Shown here: positions 26,852-36,707 of the stretch, in pieces
How the letters are laid out: each line of letters begins with the position of its first letter
Numbering within the stretch: position 1 is the stretch's first letter
Assembly (NCBI RefSeq): GCF_013304735.1
Contig: NZ_JAAITI010000012.1
Coordinates: 38,777 to 102,776 of the forward strand
Direction: 5' to 3'
DNA: 64,000 nucleotides
Source of the DNA: Blautia luti
GTDB taxonomy: Bacteria; Bacillota; Clostridia; Lachnospirales; Lachnospiraceae
Program-made: the position numbers and the translations under genes
Notes under the pieces: generated by a model
What the model was told of the DNA's origin: nothing
What the model saw: only the letters and a program-made list of their open reading frames with translations
Databases searched by the model: none

Positions 26852-29110
26852 ATGAAAGTAAAAATCAGGGAAATACTTCCGGAGTCAGTTGCGGCGGTGG
26901 TTCTGATCGCTCTTTCTGCCTATCTTCTTGGCGGAGATGTATGGACTTTCTGGACCTGGTGGCTTCTGGCCCTTTTTATGGGAATGATTGCAATGCCGCT
27001 GACCGGAAGACTTTTTGATGGATTTGAAGATAAAGGATGGCTTTTTTCGAAAGTTTTGGCAATTGCCATAACAGGATTTCTTACCTGGTTTCTTGTGGCG
27101 GTGGAAATTCTTCCATTTACTTTTGCATCCTGTGCGGGAGTGTCCGTATTTTGTGGGGTAATCTGTGTTATTTTGTTTCATGTACAGCAGAAACATGGAA
27201 TTGAATGTATTCCAACGGGGAAAATGCACCTGATTTTCAGAGAGGAGCTTCTGTTTTTCGGTATTTTTCTTCTCTGGACATATCTGGCAGGATTTCGTCC
27301 TCAGGCATATGGAACAGAGAAATTTATGGATTACGGATTTATGGAAGCCATGATGCGGAGCAAAACACTGCCGGCAAGGGATCTCTGGTACTCTCAGGGA
27401 ACCATTAATTATTATTACGGTGGTCAGTATTTTGCAGTCTTTCTTACGAAGCTTACAGGCAGCAGAGTGGAAGTAACCTATAATCTGATGCGTACGTTTG
27501 TGGCTGCTTTTGCGTTTGTGTATCCATTTTCTCTGGTACGCCAGATGACCAAGGACAGGCTCTACGGGCGTATGAGCGGAAAGAAAAAATATCTGCCGTC
27601 TCTTGCGGGAGTGACTGCAGGCATTTCCGTTTCCATTGCGGGAAATGTACATTATATTGTCTATCGCTGTGTTCTGCCACTGCTCCATAAAATACAGGGA
27701 GTGGAAGAAAGTGCCAGTTACTGGTTTCCGGATGCCACCCGTTATATAGGCTATAATCCGCTGAATGAAAGCGACAAAACCATTCATGAGTTCCCGAGCT
27801 ATTCTTTTGTTCTGGGAGATCTTCACGCCCATGTGGTGAATGTGATGTTTGTGACATTTCTGGTGGGGCTTCTTTATGCGTGGTTTAAAAAAGTTCGAAA
27901 CAGAGGACCGGAACCGGAAAAACAGGACCTGAGAGATTTCTGGCTCAGACAGCTTTTGATGCCGCATATTCTTCTGGCTGCAGTGCTTCTTGGAATGTTC
28001 CAGTGGACAAACTATTGGGATTTTGTAATTTATTTTGTGGTAACCGGCGGTGTTGTCCTGATTGCGAATATTATCCGTTTTGGCGGAAAAATCACCAGAA
28101 TTCTTTCTGTGACTGTTTTGCAGGCTGCAGAGATTATTGTGATTTCCTATCTGGTTATTCTGCCGTTTACTCTGAAATTTGAAACGATGGTACAGGGAGT
28201 TGCACTGGCACAGCATCACTCTCTCTGGTATCAGCTTCTGATTCTCTGGGGCCTTCCGGTAGTACTGACTGTTCTGCTGATTGTTTCCATTCTTGTGGAA
28301 AAACTGAGAGGCATGAAGCATAAAAGCCTGTACAGACTTCTGGAAGCGGTTACAGTTCCGGATCTTTTTGCGGTAATTATGGGGCTTTGTGCCATCGGAC
28401 TGATTATCATTCCGGAACTTGTGTATGTAAGAGATATCTATGAAAACGGAAATGCCAGAGCGAACACCATGTTCAAACTTACGTATCAGGCATATATTTT
28501 GTTTGGAATGACTATGGGCTATGGAATCTACAGAATGCTGGTAGTTTCAAGACAGAAGATCGTCAAAGTCCTTTCAGGCATAGGGCTTTTTGTGCTGATC
28601 TGGACAGTGGGATACTTTGGAAATGCAGTACATTCCTGGTTTGGGGAAGTATGGAATCCGTCAAAATATCAGGGACTGAATGCAACTACATTTCTGGAAA
28701 CCGATTTTCCGCAGGATGCGGCAGCAATTCGCTGGCTGAAACAGAATATTGAGGGATCTCCGGTTGTGCTGGAAGCCAATGGTGACAGTTACAGCGGATA
28801 TGAAAGAGTCTCTGCGTCGACAGGCCTTCCTACGGTACTTGGCTGGTATGTTCACGAGTGGCTGTGGAGAAACGACGTGCCGGATCTTAATCAGAAAAGT
28901 GCAGATATTCAGACTATTTATACATCCGGCGATGTGGAAACCGTGAAATCTCTTGTAAAGAAATATGACATTTCCTATATTTTTGTAGGTGGACAGGAAA
29001 AAGAAAAGTATGGTACCGATCTCAATGACAGCCTGCTTCAGAGCCTTGGAAGTATTGCCTATGTGGATGTGACATCAGGAACCTATATTGTAAAAGTAAG
29101 TGGACAGTAA
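26852..29110 (+). CDS. DUF2298 (YYY) membrane protein
   Basis: The 752-residue membrane protein has at least 14 hydrophobic segments and a soluble C-terminal domain. The tyrosine-rich motif INYYYGGQY (near residue 190) is the YYY signature of the DUF2298 family, which belongs to GT-C-like membrane proteins of unknown substrate. LGDLHAHVVN and PELVYVRDIYENG are further conserved patches. It ends the three-gene set with the GT2 enzyme. The ribosome site is AGGAGG. Confidence 0.85.
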   Translation: MKVKIREILPESVAAVVLIALSAYLLGGDVWTFWTWWLLALFMGMIAMPLTGRLFDGFEDKGWLFSKVLAIAITGFLTWFLVAVEILPFTFASCAGVSVFCGVICVILFHVQQKHGIECIPTGKMHLIFREELLFFGIFLLWTYLAGFRPQAYGTEKFMDYGFMEAMMRSKTLPARDLWYSQGTINYYYGGQYFAVFLTKLTGSRVEVTYNLMRTFVAAFAFVYPFSLVRQMTKDRLYGRMSGKKKYLPSLAGVTAGISVSIAGNVHYIVYRCVLPLLHKIQGVEESASYWFPDATRYIGYNPLNESDKTIHEFPSYSFVLGDLHAHVVNVMFVTFLVGLLYAWFKKVRNRGPEPEKQDLRDFWLRQLLMPHILLAAVLLGMFQWTNYWDFVIYFVVTGGVVLIANIIRFGGKITRILSVTVLQAAEIIVISYLVILPFTLKFETMVQGVALAQHHSLWYQLLILWGLPVVLTVLLIVSILVEKLRGMKHKSLYRLLEAVTVPDLFAVIMGLCAIGLIIIPELVYVRDIYENGNARANTMFKLTYQAYILFGMTMGYGIYRMLVVSRQKIVKVLSGIGLFVLIWTVGYFGNAVHSWFGEVWNPSKYQGLNATTFLETDFPQDAAAIRWLKQNIEGSPVVLEANGDSYSGYERVSASTGLPTVLGWYVHEWLWRNDVPDLNQKSADIQTIYTSGDVETVKSLVKKYDISYIFVGGQEKEKYGTDLNDSLLQSLGSIAYVDVTSGTYIVKVSGQ

Positions 29111-29159
29111 AGGGATAAACAGAAATCTTCGGATGATTCGCAGGAAAGCCTGCAAAAGA

Positions 29160-29189
29160 TTGACAATTTTTCTGTGATAACGCTATAAT
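29160..29189 (+). promoter_or_regulatory. promoter of the HD/sua5/rpiB/dCMP deaminase operon
   Basis: -35 TTGACA (29160-29165), 18-bp spacer, -10 TATAAT (29184-29189). Confidence 0.85.
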
Positions 29190-29260
29190 AGACATATTAC
29201 AGGTAAATTTATGAGGAAGAATGTTGCTTCTGCGGCATTATAGCGGGAGGAGGAAGATTT

Positions 29261-29842
29261 ATGAACAGAATTGACAGGCTTTATATGGAAATGATCCGCT
29301 ATTACCAGGGTGATCCCAAACATATTCAGCATTTTGTGAAGGTACACAGTTTTTCCAGGCTGATTGGCCAGGGAGAGGGGCTGGATGAAAGCACAATGTA
29401 TACATTGGAAGCTGCGGCGCTTGTCCATGATATTGGAATTAAGATCGGAATGGAAAAATATGGCCGTTCGGATGGAAAGACGCAGGAAGCAGAAGGTCCG
29501 GCAGCTGCAAGGGAAATGCTGGGGAGACTTGGCTTTCAGGAAAAGGTAATCCGAAGAGTAGAATATCTGGTAGGGCATCATCACACCTACAGGAATATTG
29601 ATGGAATGGATTACCAGATTCTTGTGGAAGCAGATTTTCTTGTAAACTATTTTGAGGACGGACTTGACAGAGAACATATAAAAACAAGTGCGGAAAAGAT
29701 ATTTAAGACAGAAACCGGTAAAAAAATTGTAAAAGAAATGTTTTTCCCGGAAGCTTTTCAGAAGTCGGAAACCTGGGCGCAGGATGCACTGCAGGATCTG
29801 GAAGATTTTATTGAAGAGCAGGGAATTTATATCAGACAGTAA
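29261..29842 (+). CDS. HD domain phosphohydrolase
   Basis: The 193-residue protein has the HD metal site: His in HFVKVHSF, His-Asp in LVHDIGIK, and HHH in LVGHHHTYRN. HD proteins cleave phosphate bonds of nucleotides or related compounds; the substrate here is unknown. It starts a four-gene operon with tRNA t6A synthesis, ribose-phosphate isomerase and dCMP deaminase, so a nucleotide-cleaning role is plausible. GGGAGGAGGAAG lies before ATG 29261. Confidence 0.85.
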   Translation: MNRIDRLYMEMIRYYQGDPKHIQHFVKVHSFSRLIGQGEGLDESTMYTLEAAALVHDIGIKIGMEKYGRSDGKTQEAEGPAAAREMLGRLGFQEKVIRRVEYLVGHHHTYRNIDGMDYQILVEADFLVNYFEDGLDREHIKTSAEKIFKTETGKKIVKEMFFPEAFQKSETWAQDALQDLEDFIEEQGIYIRQ

Positions 29843-30918
29843 TGGAGCGTAAAATGAAAGCAGAAATAGCAGTTATGACAGCGGAACATATCGATATGGA
29901 TGCAATTGCCAGAGGCGGGGAAATCCTGAAAAACGGAGGCCTTGTAGCATTTCCTACAGAGACGGTATATGGTCTCGGAGGAAATGCACTGGACCCAAAA
30001 GCATCTATGAAAATATATGCGGCCAAGGGAAGGCCATCAGATAATCCGTTGATCATACATATTGCAGATATCCGTGATCTGGATAAGATTGTCACGGAGG
30101 TTCCGGAGAAAGCAAGGATTCTGGCAGAAAAATACTGGCCGGGACCGTTGACCATGATTCTTCCGAAGGCAGATATTGTACCAAAGGAAACAACCGGCGG
30201 GTTGGACAGCGTGGCAGTACGTTTTCCAAGTGACCGGATTGCACAGGAGTTGATTCTTGCGGCCGGGGGATATGTTGCAGCGCCAAGTGCCAATACTTCC
30301 GGAAGACCGAGCCCTACCACAGCAGGACATGTAGCGGAAGATCTGGGAGATGCCATTGATATGATTATTGATGGCGGACAGGTGAATATCGGACTGGAAT
30401 CTACCATTGTGGATTTTACGGAAGAGGTACCGGTCGTACTACGGCCAGGATATATTTCCCTGGAAATGCTTCAGGAAACGCTGGGTGAGGTGCGGATGGA
30501 TAAGGGACTGATCAAACCGGACAGCAAGGTACATCCGAAGGCACCGGGAATGAAATATCGTCACTATGCCCCGAAAGCGGATCTTGCAATTGTGGAAGGC
30601 CCAACGGAACGGGTTATTGCAGAAATTGAAAAGAGAGCACTGGCTGCACAGGAGAATGGACAGACAGTGGGAATTATTGCAACAGACGAAACAAAAAGCA
30701 GATATTCACATGGTATTATAAAGAGTATTGGAAGCAGAGAGCAGGAAGAAACCATTGCACATCATCTTTATGAAGTACTTCGTGAATTTGACAGCTGTAA
30801 TGTAAGCGCCATTTATTCAGAGGCATTTTTTACACCAAGAATGGGACAGGCGATCATGAACCGCTTACTGAAAGCGGCTGGTCATAAAATTATCAACGTT
30901 GAGGAGGAAGAAAAATGA
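29842..30918 (+). CDS. sua5: threonylcarbamoyl-AMP synthase (Sua5 type)
   Basis: The 358-residue enzyme makes threonylcarbamoyl-AMP from threonine, bicarbonate and ATP for t6A37 of ANN-decoding tRNAs. The YrdC domain motifs GGLVAFPTETVYGLG and KGRPSDNPL are complete, as is SANTSGRPSPT. The extra C-terminal Sua5 domain begins after the HYAPK segment. It overlaps the HD gene stop by one nucleotide (TAATG) and the rpiB start by four. The first ATG is used here; a second lies four codons on. Confidence 0.93.
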   Translation: MERKMKAEIAVMTAEHIDMDAIARGGEILKNGGLVAFPTETVYGLGGNALDPKASMKIYAAKGRPSDNPLIIHIADIRDLDKIVTEVPEKARILAEKYWPGPLTMILPKADIVPKETTGGLDSVAVRFPSDRIAQELILAAGGYVAAPSANTSGRPSPTTAGHVAEDLGDAIDMIIDGGQVNIGLESTIVDFTEEVPVVLRPGYISLEMLQETLGEVRMDKGLIKPDSKVHPKAPGMKYRHYAPKADLAIVEGPTERVIAEIEKRALAAQENGQTVGIIATDETKSRYSHGIIKSIGSREQEETIAHHLYEVLREFDSCNVSAIYSEAFFTPRMGQAIMNRLLKAAGHKIINVEEEEK

Positions 30919-31343
30919 TAGCACTGGGATGTGACCACGGCGGATATGAGCTGATGCAGGAGGTCAAAAAACATCTGGAAGAGAGAGATCTGGAGTATAA
31001 AGATTACGGATGCAATGGTCCTGAATCTGTAGATTATCCGGTTTACGGAAAAAAAGTTGCCGAGGCTATTGTAAACGGTGAGTGTGAGAAAGGTATTCTG
31101 ATCTGTGGTACAGGAATCGGAATTTCCATCACAGCAAATAAATTCAAAGGAATCCGTGCCGCACTTTGTACGGACTGCTTTACTGCAGAAGCGACAAGAC
31201 TTCATAACGATGCCAATATTCTGGCTATGGGAGGTCGTGTAGTAGGTCCGGGACTTGCTCTGAAGATTGTGGACATATTCCTGGATACACCGTTTTCCGG
31301 TGATGAGCGTCATATCAGAAGGATCAACATGATCGAGGATTAA
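30915..31343 (+). CDS. rpiB: ribose-5-phosphate isomerase B
   Basis: The 142-residue enzyme interconverts ribose-5-P and ribulose-5-P. The phosphate site GCDHGGYEL and catalytic cysteine in CGTGIGISITANK are present, as are the NDANILAMGGR and HIRRI segments. It overlaps sua5 by ATGA. The size is slightly short for some homologues, but complete. Confidence 0.95.
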   Translation: MIALGCDHGGYELMQEVKKHLEERDLEYKDYGCNGPESVDYPVYGKKVAEAIVNGECEKGILICGTGIGISITANKFKGIRAALCTDCFTAEATRLHNDANILAMGGRVVGPGLALKIVDIFLDTPFSGDERHIRRINMIED

Positions 31344-31347
31344 GCTT

Positions 31348-31842
31348 ATGGATAAAAAAGGACAGAAACGTAAGGATTATCTTTCCTGGGATGAGTATTT
31401 TATGGGAGTGGCCATGCTTTCCGGTATGCGTTCCAAGGACCCGCATTCACAGGTAGGTGCCTGTATTGTAAGTGAAGATAACAAGATCCTGTCAATGGGA
31501 TATAATGGATTTCCAAAAGGCTGTTCCGACGATGTGTTTCCGTGGGGAAGAGAAGGGGAACCTCTGGATACCAAATATCTTTATGTGACGCACAGTGAGC
31601 TGAATGCCATTCTGAATTACAGAGGCGGAAGTTTGGAAGGAGCCAAGCTTTATGTGTCACTTTTTCCATGTAACGAATGTGCCAAGGCAATTATTCAGGC
31701 AGGAATCAAAACGGTAGTATATGACTGCGATAAATATGCAGATACCCCTTCCGTGATTGCATCCAAAAAAATGCTGGATGCAGCCGGAGTACGGTATTAT
31801 AAATATAACCGGACAGACCGTGAGATTACGATCAGGGTATAA
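31348..31842 (+). CDS. dCMP deaminase
   Basis: The 164-residue zinc deaminase has HSE (in THSELNAI, His zinc ligand and Glu catalyst) and PCNEC (two Cys zinc ligands). HSQVGACIV and KDPHSQVG fit ComEB/dCMP deaminases, which make dUMP for thymidylate synthesis. It starts 4 nt after rpiB and closes the operon. Confidence 0.92.
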   Translation: MDKKGQKRKDYLSWDEYFMGVAMLSGMRSKDPHSQVGACIVSEDNKILSMGYNGFPKGCSDDVFPWGREGEPLDTKYLYVTHSELNAILNYRGGSLEGAKLYVSLFPCNECAKAIIQAGIKTVVYDCDKYADTPSVIASKKMLDAAGVRYYKYNRTDREITIRV

Positions 31843-31870
31843 AAAATAAATAATAGAAATAAGAGAAAAC

Positions 31871-31920
31871 AGCAGCTTCGGCCTGATGCATCATCAGGAT
31901 CCAAGCTGCTGTTTCTTTTA
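31871..31920. terminator. bidirectional terminator between dCMP deaminase and histidine kinase genes
   Basis: AGCAGCTT (31871-31878) pairs with AAGCTGCT (31903-31910). An inner CCTGATG/CATCAGG hairpin is also present. T-rich ends lie on both strands. Confidence 0.85.
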
Positions 31921-31927
31921 TAAATGT

Positions 31928-34600
31928 TCAGGAGTGTGATTCATCCGGTCCGGATAAAGCTGTGGGAGATATCTTCTGGGGAAAACTTAAGCATACTTTA
32001 AAAAGATCGCCATCCAGATAGAGGTTAAAAGTTCCACCCTGAAGCTGTGTCAGGCTCTGCGCAATGGATAATCCAAGACCGCTGCCCTCAGTGTTCCGGG
32101 CAACATCACCACGGATAAAACGTTCGGTCAGTTCTTCCACAGGAATGTTTAAAGGCTGTGCGGAAATATTTTTCAAAGTAAAGATGATCTGATTGTTTTT
32201 CAGAAGGACTTCTGCATAGACTCTTGTATTTTCCATGGCGTATTTCAGAACATTTCCGAAAAGATTTTCAAGGACACGCCACATTCGTCTGCCATCCGCA
32301 AAAATCATGGCAGGAGTATCCGGAAAATGTGTCATCAGTGTTAGATGCCGGTCTTCCAGGCGTTCTTCAAATTCTCCCATTACCTGATAAAGCATTTCCA
32401 CAAAGTTCAGGTCTGACATTTCCAGAGACAGGTTTCCGGTACTTGCTTTGGACGCTTCCACAACATCTTCTGTCAGGCTTTTCAGACGGTGGGATTTGGA
32501 ATCCAGAATGTCCAGATATTTCAGAACTTCCTGGTCCGTGAAATTTTTTCTTTTCAGAAGATCTACATAGTTGATGATGGAAGTCAGCGGAGTTTTCAGA
32601 TCATGGGAAACGTTGGTGATGAGTTCCGTTTTCAAACGTTCGTCTTTCAGGCTTTTTTCTACAGCAGCATCAAGACCGTCGCCAATTCGGTTGATGTACT
32701 GCGCCATCTCTTTCTGATCCCCACGAAGCTTTTCTTCCGGGATCTTGTAAGTGAGTTCCCCGTCTGTGATCCGTTTCAGGCCATCAAGGAGAAGTTCCCG
32801 TCCAAGAGCAATTTTATAGACAAAGAAAAGGGCGCCCAGATCCAGAAGAAAAAGCAGTAAAAACATCAAAAACCAGCCACCGGATGCAGAAATCAGGGCA
32901 CTGAAGAAAAACTCAAGGAACAGAAATACGCCAAGTACTATTACCATGCGAATTCTGCTGATGGTGTTTCTGGAGAAAAACTTGATCAGTTTCCCGACTT
33001 TGTGCAGGCACAGACGGAGGAATTTCAGGCATCTGCGAAGGAAGCTGTTTTTCCACAGAGTGTGCGCTTTGATCCTGCGGACCAGGCTTAAATAACCAAT
33101 CCAGAACATGCAGGAGATCAGGAAAATCATGATCCCGATGATGATCATGGAAGCGATATGATTATTGGTAGCATATTGCAGATTCAGCCCTGTACTCAAT
33201 ATACCAAGTGTCGGGATACATACAAGCCCTGCCGCTATTTCAGTATCAATCCGGTCAAAAAAGTTCAGCTCTGGCTGTATATTGCCAGTACTGCCCTCAT
33301 CAGAATTCCTTTTTCCTGTATGGATTGTAAGCCAGATAAAATCCATGAGAAAGAGCAGAAAACTGACCACAGCGACTATTGCAGCCGGGATAAATAAAGT
33401 ACGGTAAGTCTGGAAATACTGTCTGGCAGTTTTTACGGAATCCGCTACAGGAAGGCTGGTGTCATCAATCCAGGCCAGAAAACTGCAGTTTTCATCGTAT
33501 GTGGAGTTTCGAAGAAGATTGATCCAGCTTTCAATGGAAGAACTCGGCTCAGAGGAAAGATTTAGATTGGTAAGACCACTCTGGGCATCTTTCTCGGTTT
33601 TTGCAGTGTCATTAACATCCAGGAGCACATAAGGCTTTTTGTTCGAAAAGCCGGAAATGTGAGTCAGATCGGAAGTGTAGCCTGCATCTGTGTTTGTGAA
33701 GATATTGTTTGTGCTGTTATCTGTATAGGCGTAGCGGATATTGGAGCTGCCGCTGTTGTATTCATTCAGTGCCTGGGTAGCAGCTGTCCAGTTGGAAAAA
33801 AGCTCACGGGCATTATCCAGCTGTTCAAAAGCATCGGTCAGGGTTCCCTTGAAATTCCTGGTTTGGGATGAGGTGGAATTCATATAGTCCAGGAGGCTGT
33901 CATAGCCTTCCGGTGCACAGGGAATTTTGAAGACCGGAGTAAGCATATCTGCCACATCTGTGTAAACGATATTTCCATTTTTGTCGGTAATATTTTCAAG
34001 AGGTTCCATTTCCCGGATGCCGCTGGCTGCATATTCTGCTTTTAAAGAAGAAAGAACCCGATCTGTCCAGTCATTCTGGGAAATTCCTTCGGATTTCAGA
34101 GCGCCTTGCAATGCATTCAGCTGCAGGGTGCCATCTTCCAGAGCTTTGGAAAAATCGGAATAATACATATATTCGGTTTTGCCTTCCGGGGTGGTGAGGC
34201 CCAAGACGATCCAGTCATCATCGGAATTTATGCTCTGCAGGCCCCATTCTTTAAGATCGTTAAAGGAGTAGGCAAGACCGGAGGTGTTTTTGAAGGAAAG
34301 AGAATCTCCGTTGTAAAGTTCTCCAAGATCAATGTACGTGTTTTCATCTGCTTGATCCAGAATTTCTCTGGCCGAGATTCCGTTCAGGATAGTAGAAATT
34401 TTGGTGTAGAAATCATTGGAAAAGGCAGAAGTCTGGAAATAATCCTTTGTTCTGAGATCATTGACGGAATCCATCTGGATCCCTGCCTGGATCACCAGTG
34501 CCGCTGAAAATGCCATGACCAGCGGCAGGATAAGGCCAAGGACAAGAGCGGGAATCCTCATAAGAGACCGATTTGTTCCTTTATGTTTGTTTGTACGCAT
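31928..34600 (-). CDS. large sensor histidine kinase
   Basis: The 890-residue kinase has a basic N-terminus, a membrane helix near residues 16-38, an extracellular part of about 370 residues, then about six more membrane helices between residues 410 and 620. The cytoplasmic HisKA domain carries the phospho-acceptor His666 in NVSHDLKTPLTS. The ATPase domain has the N-box ENLFGNVLKYA and G-box GSGLGLSI. The outer domain is not one I recognise. The partner response regulator lies 43 nt upstream on the same strand. The unusually many membrane helices suggest sensing in or at the membrane, as in kinases that answer to envelope stress or antibiotics. Confidence 0.9.
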   Translation of the reverse strand: MRTNKHKGTNRSLMRIPALVLGLILPLVMAFSAALVIQAGIQMDSVNDLRTKDYFQTSAFSNDFYTKISTILNGISAREILDQADENTYIDLGELYNGDSLSFKNTSGLAYSFNDLKEWGLQSINSDDDWIVLGLTTPEGKTEYMYYSDFSKALEDGTLQLNALQGALKSEGISQNDWTDRVLSSLKAEYAASGIREMEPLENITDKNGNIVYTDVADMLTPVFKIPCAPEGYDSLLDYMNSTSSQTRNFKGTLTDAFEQLDNARELFSNWTAATQALNEYNSGSSNIRYAYTDNSTNNIFTNTDAGYTSDLTHISGFSNKKPYVLLDVNDTAKTEKDAQSGLTNLNLSSEPSSSIESWINLLRNSTYDENCSFLAWIDDTSLPVADSVKTARQYFQTYRTLFIPAAIVAVVSFLLFLMDFIWLTIHTGKRNSDEGSTGNIQPELNFFDRIDTEIAAGLVCIPTLGILSTGLNLQYATNNHIASMIIIGIMIFLISCMFWIGYLSLVRRIKAHTLWKNSFLRRCLKFLRLCLHKVGKLIKFFSRNTISRIRMVIVLGVFLFLEFFFSALISASGGWFLMFLLLFLLDLGALFFVYKIALGRELLLDGLKRITDGELTYKIPEEKLRGDQKEMAQYINRIGDGLDAAVEKSLKDERLKTELITNVSHDLKTPLTSIINYVDLLKRKNFTDQEVLKYLDILDSKSHRLKSLTEDVVEASKASTGNLSLEMSDLNFVEMLYQVMGEFEERLEDRHLTLMTHFPDTPAMIFADGRRMWRVLENLFGNVLKYAMENTRVYAEVLLKNNQIIFTLKNISAQPLNIPVEELTERFIRGDVARNTEGSGLGLSIAQSLTQLQGGTFNLYLDGDLFKVCLSFPQKISPTALSGPDESHS

Positions 34601-34643
34601 AATACCCCTTTCTGAAGTACGAAGACTTCAAGTGCCGGATGGA

Positions 34644-35345
34644 TTACCGGCTAAGCTTTTCAATTTTGTAACCCAGGCCCCAGACAACTTTCAGATAGCG
34701 TGGTTCTCTGGGATTGATTTCGATCTTTTCACGGATGTGGCGGATATGTACAGCCACGGTGTTGTCTGCTGCCAGGGCATCTTCATTCCAGATACTTTCA
34801 TAGATCTGTGTGGTGGAGAAAACGTGTCCCTGATTTTTCATGAGAAGAAGGAGAATGTTATATTCGATGGGTGTCATTCGTACCGGTTCCCCATCTACCA
34901 GAACTTCTTTTTTGTCGTCATTTACTGTAAGGCCACCGGTGGTATAGATATGCTCCGATGCCGCTGGTGCGACGGAACCAAGTTGTGTATAGCGGCGCAG
35001 CTGTGATTTCACTCTGGCAATCAGTTCCAGAGGATTAAAAGGTTTGGTGATGTAATCATCGGCACCGATATTAAGTCCGAGAATTTTATCTGTGTCCTCG
35101 GATTTTGCAGACAGGATGATGATCGGAAGCGGATTATTTTCCCGGATTTTGACGGTTGCCCGAATCCCGTCAAGATGGGGCATCATGATATCCATGATCA
35201 GCAGATCTACTGGTTCCCTGGTAAGAATATCCAGAGCCTCCTGTCCGTCGTAGGCTTTCAGGATGTGATAGCCTTCCTGTGTAAGATAGATTTCGATTGC
35301 TTCTACGATTGCTTTGTCGTCATCGCAGACAAGTATGTTATCCAC
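34644..35345 (-). CDS. OmpR-family response regulator
   Basis: The 233-residue regulator has a receiver domain with the acidic pocket DDD, phospho-acceptor Asp52 (LLIMDIMMP), and Lys101 (ITKPF). A winged-helix DNA-binding domain has EYNILLLLMKNQGHVFS and VAVHIRHIREKIE. It is closest in style to VanR/PhoP-type regulators. It is the first gene of the pair with the kinase at 31928-34600. Confidence 0.93.
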   Translation of the reverse strand: MDNILVCDDDKAIVEAIEIYLTQEGYHILKAYDGQEALDILTREPVDLLIMDIMMPHLDGIRATVKIRENNPLPIIILSAKSEDTDKILGLNIGADDYITKPFNPLELIARVKSQLRRYTQLGSVAPAASEHIYTTGGLTVNDDKKEVLVDGEPVRMTPIEYNILLLLMKNQGHVFSTTQIYESIWNEDALAADNTVAVHIRHIREKIEINPREPRYLKVVWGLGYKIEKLSR

Positions 35346-35548
35346 TTTTTTGTACCTCCCTGATGTTAATTAGAATAGCAGCCGGAAATTAAGACGAAAG
35401 GGGTAAATTCTTAAGATTCCATGAAATTCATTGTACTATATTAACTGTATCGTGTAAACCGAGAAGGGCTTGTTGATAACTGGGTGGATGTGCTAAACTA
35501 TGTAAATGGAAATGTCTTAATAACAGAAAAAGATCAGGAGAAAGTAAC

Positions 35549-36493
35549 GTGGAGAACGAAAAAAGCATAGATAGCGTAGCCGGAAAAATGATGTCCGCCT
35601 GTACACTCTGTCCGAGAGAATGCCATGTGGACCGTAGTTCCGGGAAAAAAGGTTTCTGCGGGATGGATGGGACCATTTATCTGGCAAGAGCAGCACTGCA
35701 TATGTGGGAGGAACCCTGCATTTCCGGAACAAAAGGTTCCGGAGCGGTGTTCTTTTCCGGATGCGGGCTGCGTTGTTGTTTCTGCCAGAATCATGATATT
35801 GCTATTGGAAGCAGAGGATTGGCAGTAAGTGTGGAAAGGCTTGGAGAAATTTTTCTGGAACTGAAAGAAAAAGGTGCTGCCAATATCAATCTGGTGACAG
35901 GTGCACATTATGTACCGCAGATTATAAAGGCACTGAATCTTGCAAGAATGCAGGGAATGGATCTTCCTGTAGTGTATAATTCCAGTGGTTATGAAAAACT
36001 GGAAACATTGAAACTGCTGGAAGGATATGTGGATATTTATCTTCCGGATTTCAAATATATGGAACCGGATCTGGCACAGAAATTTTCTCATGCACCGGAC
36101 TATGTGGAAAGGGCAAAAGCTGCGATTAAAGAGATGGTACGTCAGAGTGGAAGCTGTCAGTTTGGAGAAGATGGATATATCAGGAAAGGAACCATTGTCC
36201 GCCATCTGATCCTGCCAGGACATACGAGAAATTCCAGGAAAGTTCTGCGCTATCTTCATGAAACCTACGGGGAAGAGATTTACATCAGTATTATGAATCA
36301 GTATACACCGGTGAGGGAATTTGGAGAATTTAAGGAATTAAACAGAAAAGTAACAAAACGGGAATATGAAAAAGTTCTGGATGCTGCTGTAGAGATGGGA
36401 ATTCAGAATGGATTTATACAGGAAGGGGAAACTGCTTCAGAAAGCTTCATTCCGGAATTCGATTACGAAGGGGTGGAAAAAAATACCCCATAA
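35549..36493 (+). CDS. radical SAM protein, PflX-like
   Basis: The 314-residue protein has a radical SAM cluster motif CGLRCCFC (CxxxCxxC) in FFSGCGLRCCFCQN. A cysteine-rich N-terminus CTLCPRECHVDR...GFC matches the PflX group (uncharacterised activating-enzyme relatives). The usual activase glycine-rich and SAM-binding segments follow. No glycyl radical enzyme is nearby, so a substrate cannot be named. The start is GTG 35549 after CAGGAGAAAG. Confidence 0.85.
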   Translation: MENEKSIDSVAGKMMSACTLCPRECHVDRSSGKKGFCGMDGTIYLARAALHMWEEPCISGTKGSGAVFFSGCGLRCCFCQNHDIAIGSRGLAVSVERLGEIFLELKEKGAANINLVTGAHYVPQIIKALNLARMQGMDLPVVYNSSGYEKLETLKLLEGYVDIYLPDFKYMEPDLAQKFSHAPDYVERAKAAIKEMVRQSGSCQFGEDGYIRKGTIVRHLILPGHTRNSRKVLRYLHETYGEEIYISIMNQYTPVREFGEFKELNRKVTKREYEKVLDAAVEMGIQNGFIQEGETASESFIPEFDYEGVEKNTP

Positions 36494-36527
36494 ATGGAAG
36501 GAGGCCGGTACTCTCGTACCGGCGCGT

Positions 36528-36617
36528 ATGAAAAAGAAAAATATTATAGAAAGCTCATCACTTTCTATGGCTAATAATATACAGGAAAAATGTGAAGAAA
36601 GTGTGTCTAACATTTGA
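36528..36617 (+). CDS. possible 29-residue peptide behind a hairpin
   Basis: ATG 36528 opens MKKKNIIESSSLSMANN and stops at 36617. AAGGAGG (36498-36504) is too far linearly, but the perfect hairpin GCCGGTAC-TCTC-GTACCGGC (36504-36523) between them would bring it to 4-5 nt. Another short frame starts at 36494. Coding is uncertain; no similarity is recognised. Confidence 0.25.
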   Translation: MKKKNIIESSSLSMANNIQEKCEESVSNI

Positions 36618-36707
36618 AATAAATGTGAAAAAATGCGATTTATGACGCAAACATGACAAAATATGCTTAAAATATAACGGTTATGCCTGTATGACAGGGA
36701 ATAAAAA

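Noticed and set aside
26885..28321. A 478-codon minus-strand frame opposite the DUF2298 gene
   Set aside because: The translation is His/Lys-rich without domain logic, as expected for the complement of a membrane-protein gene.
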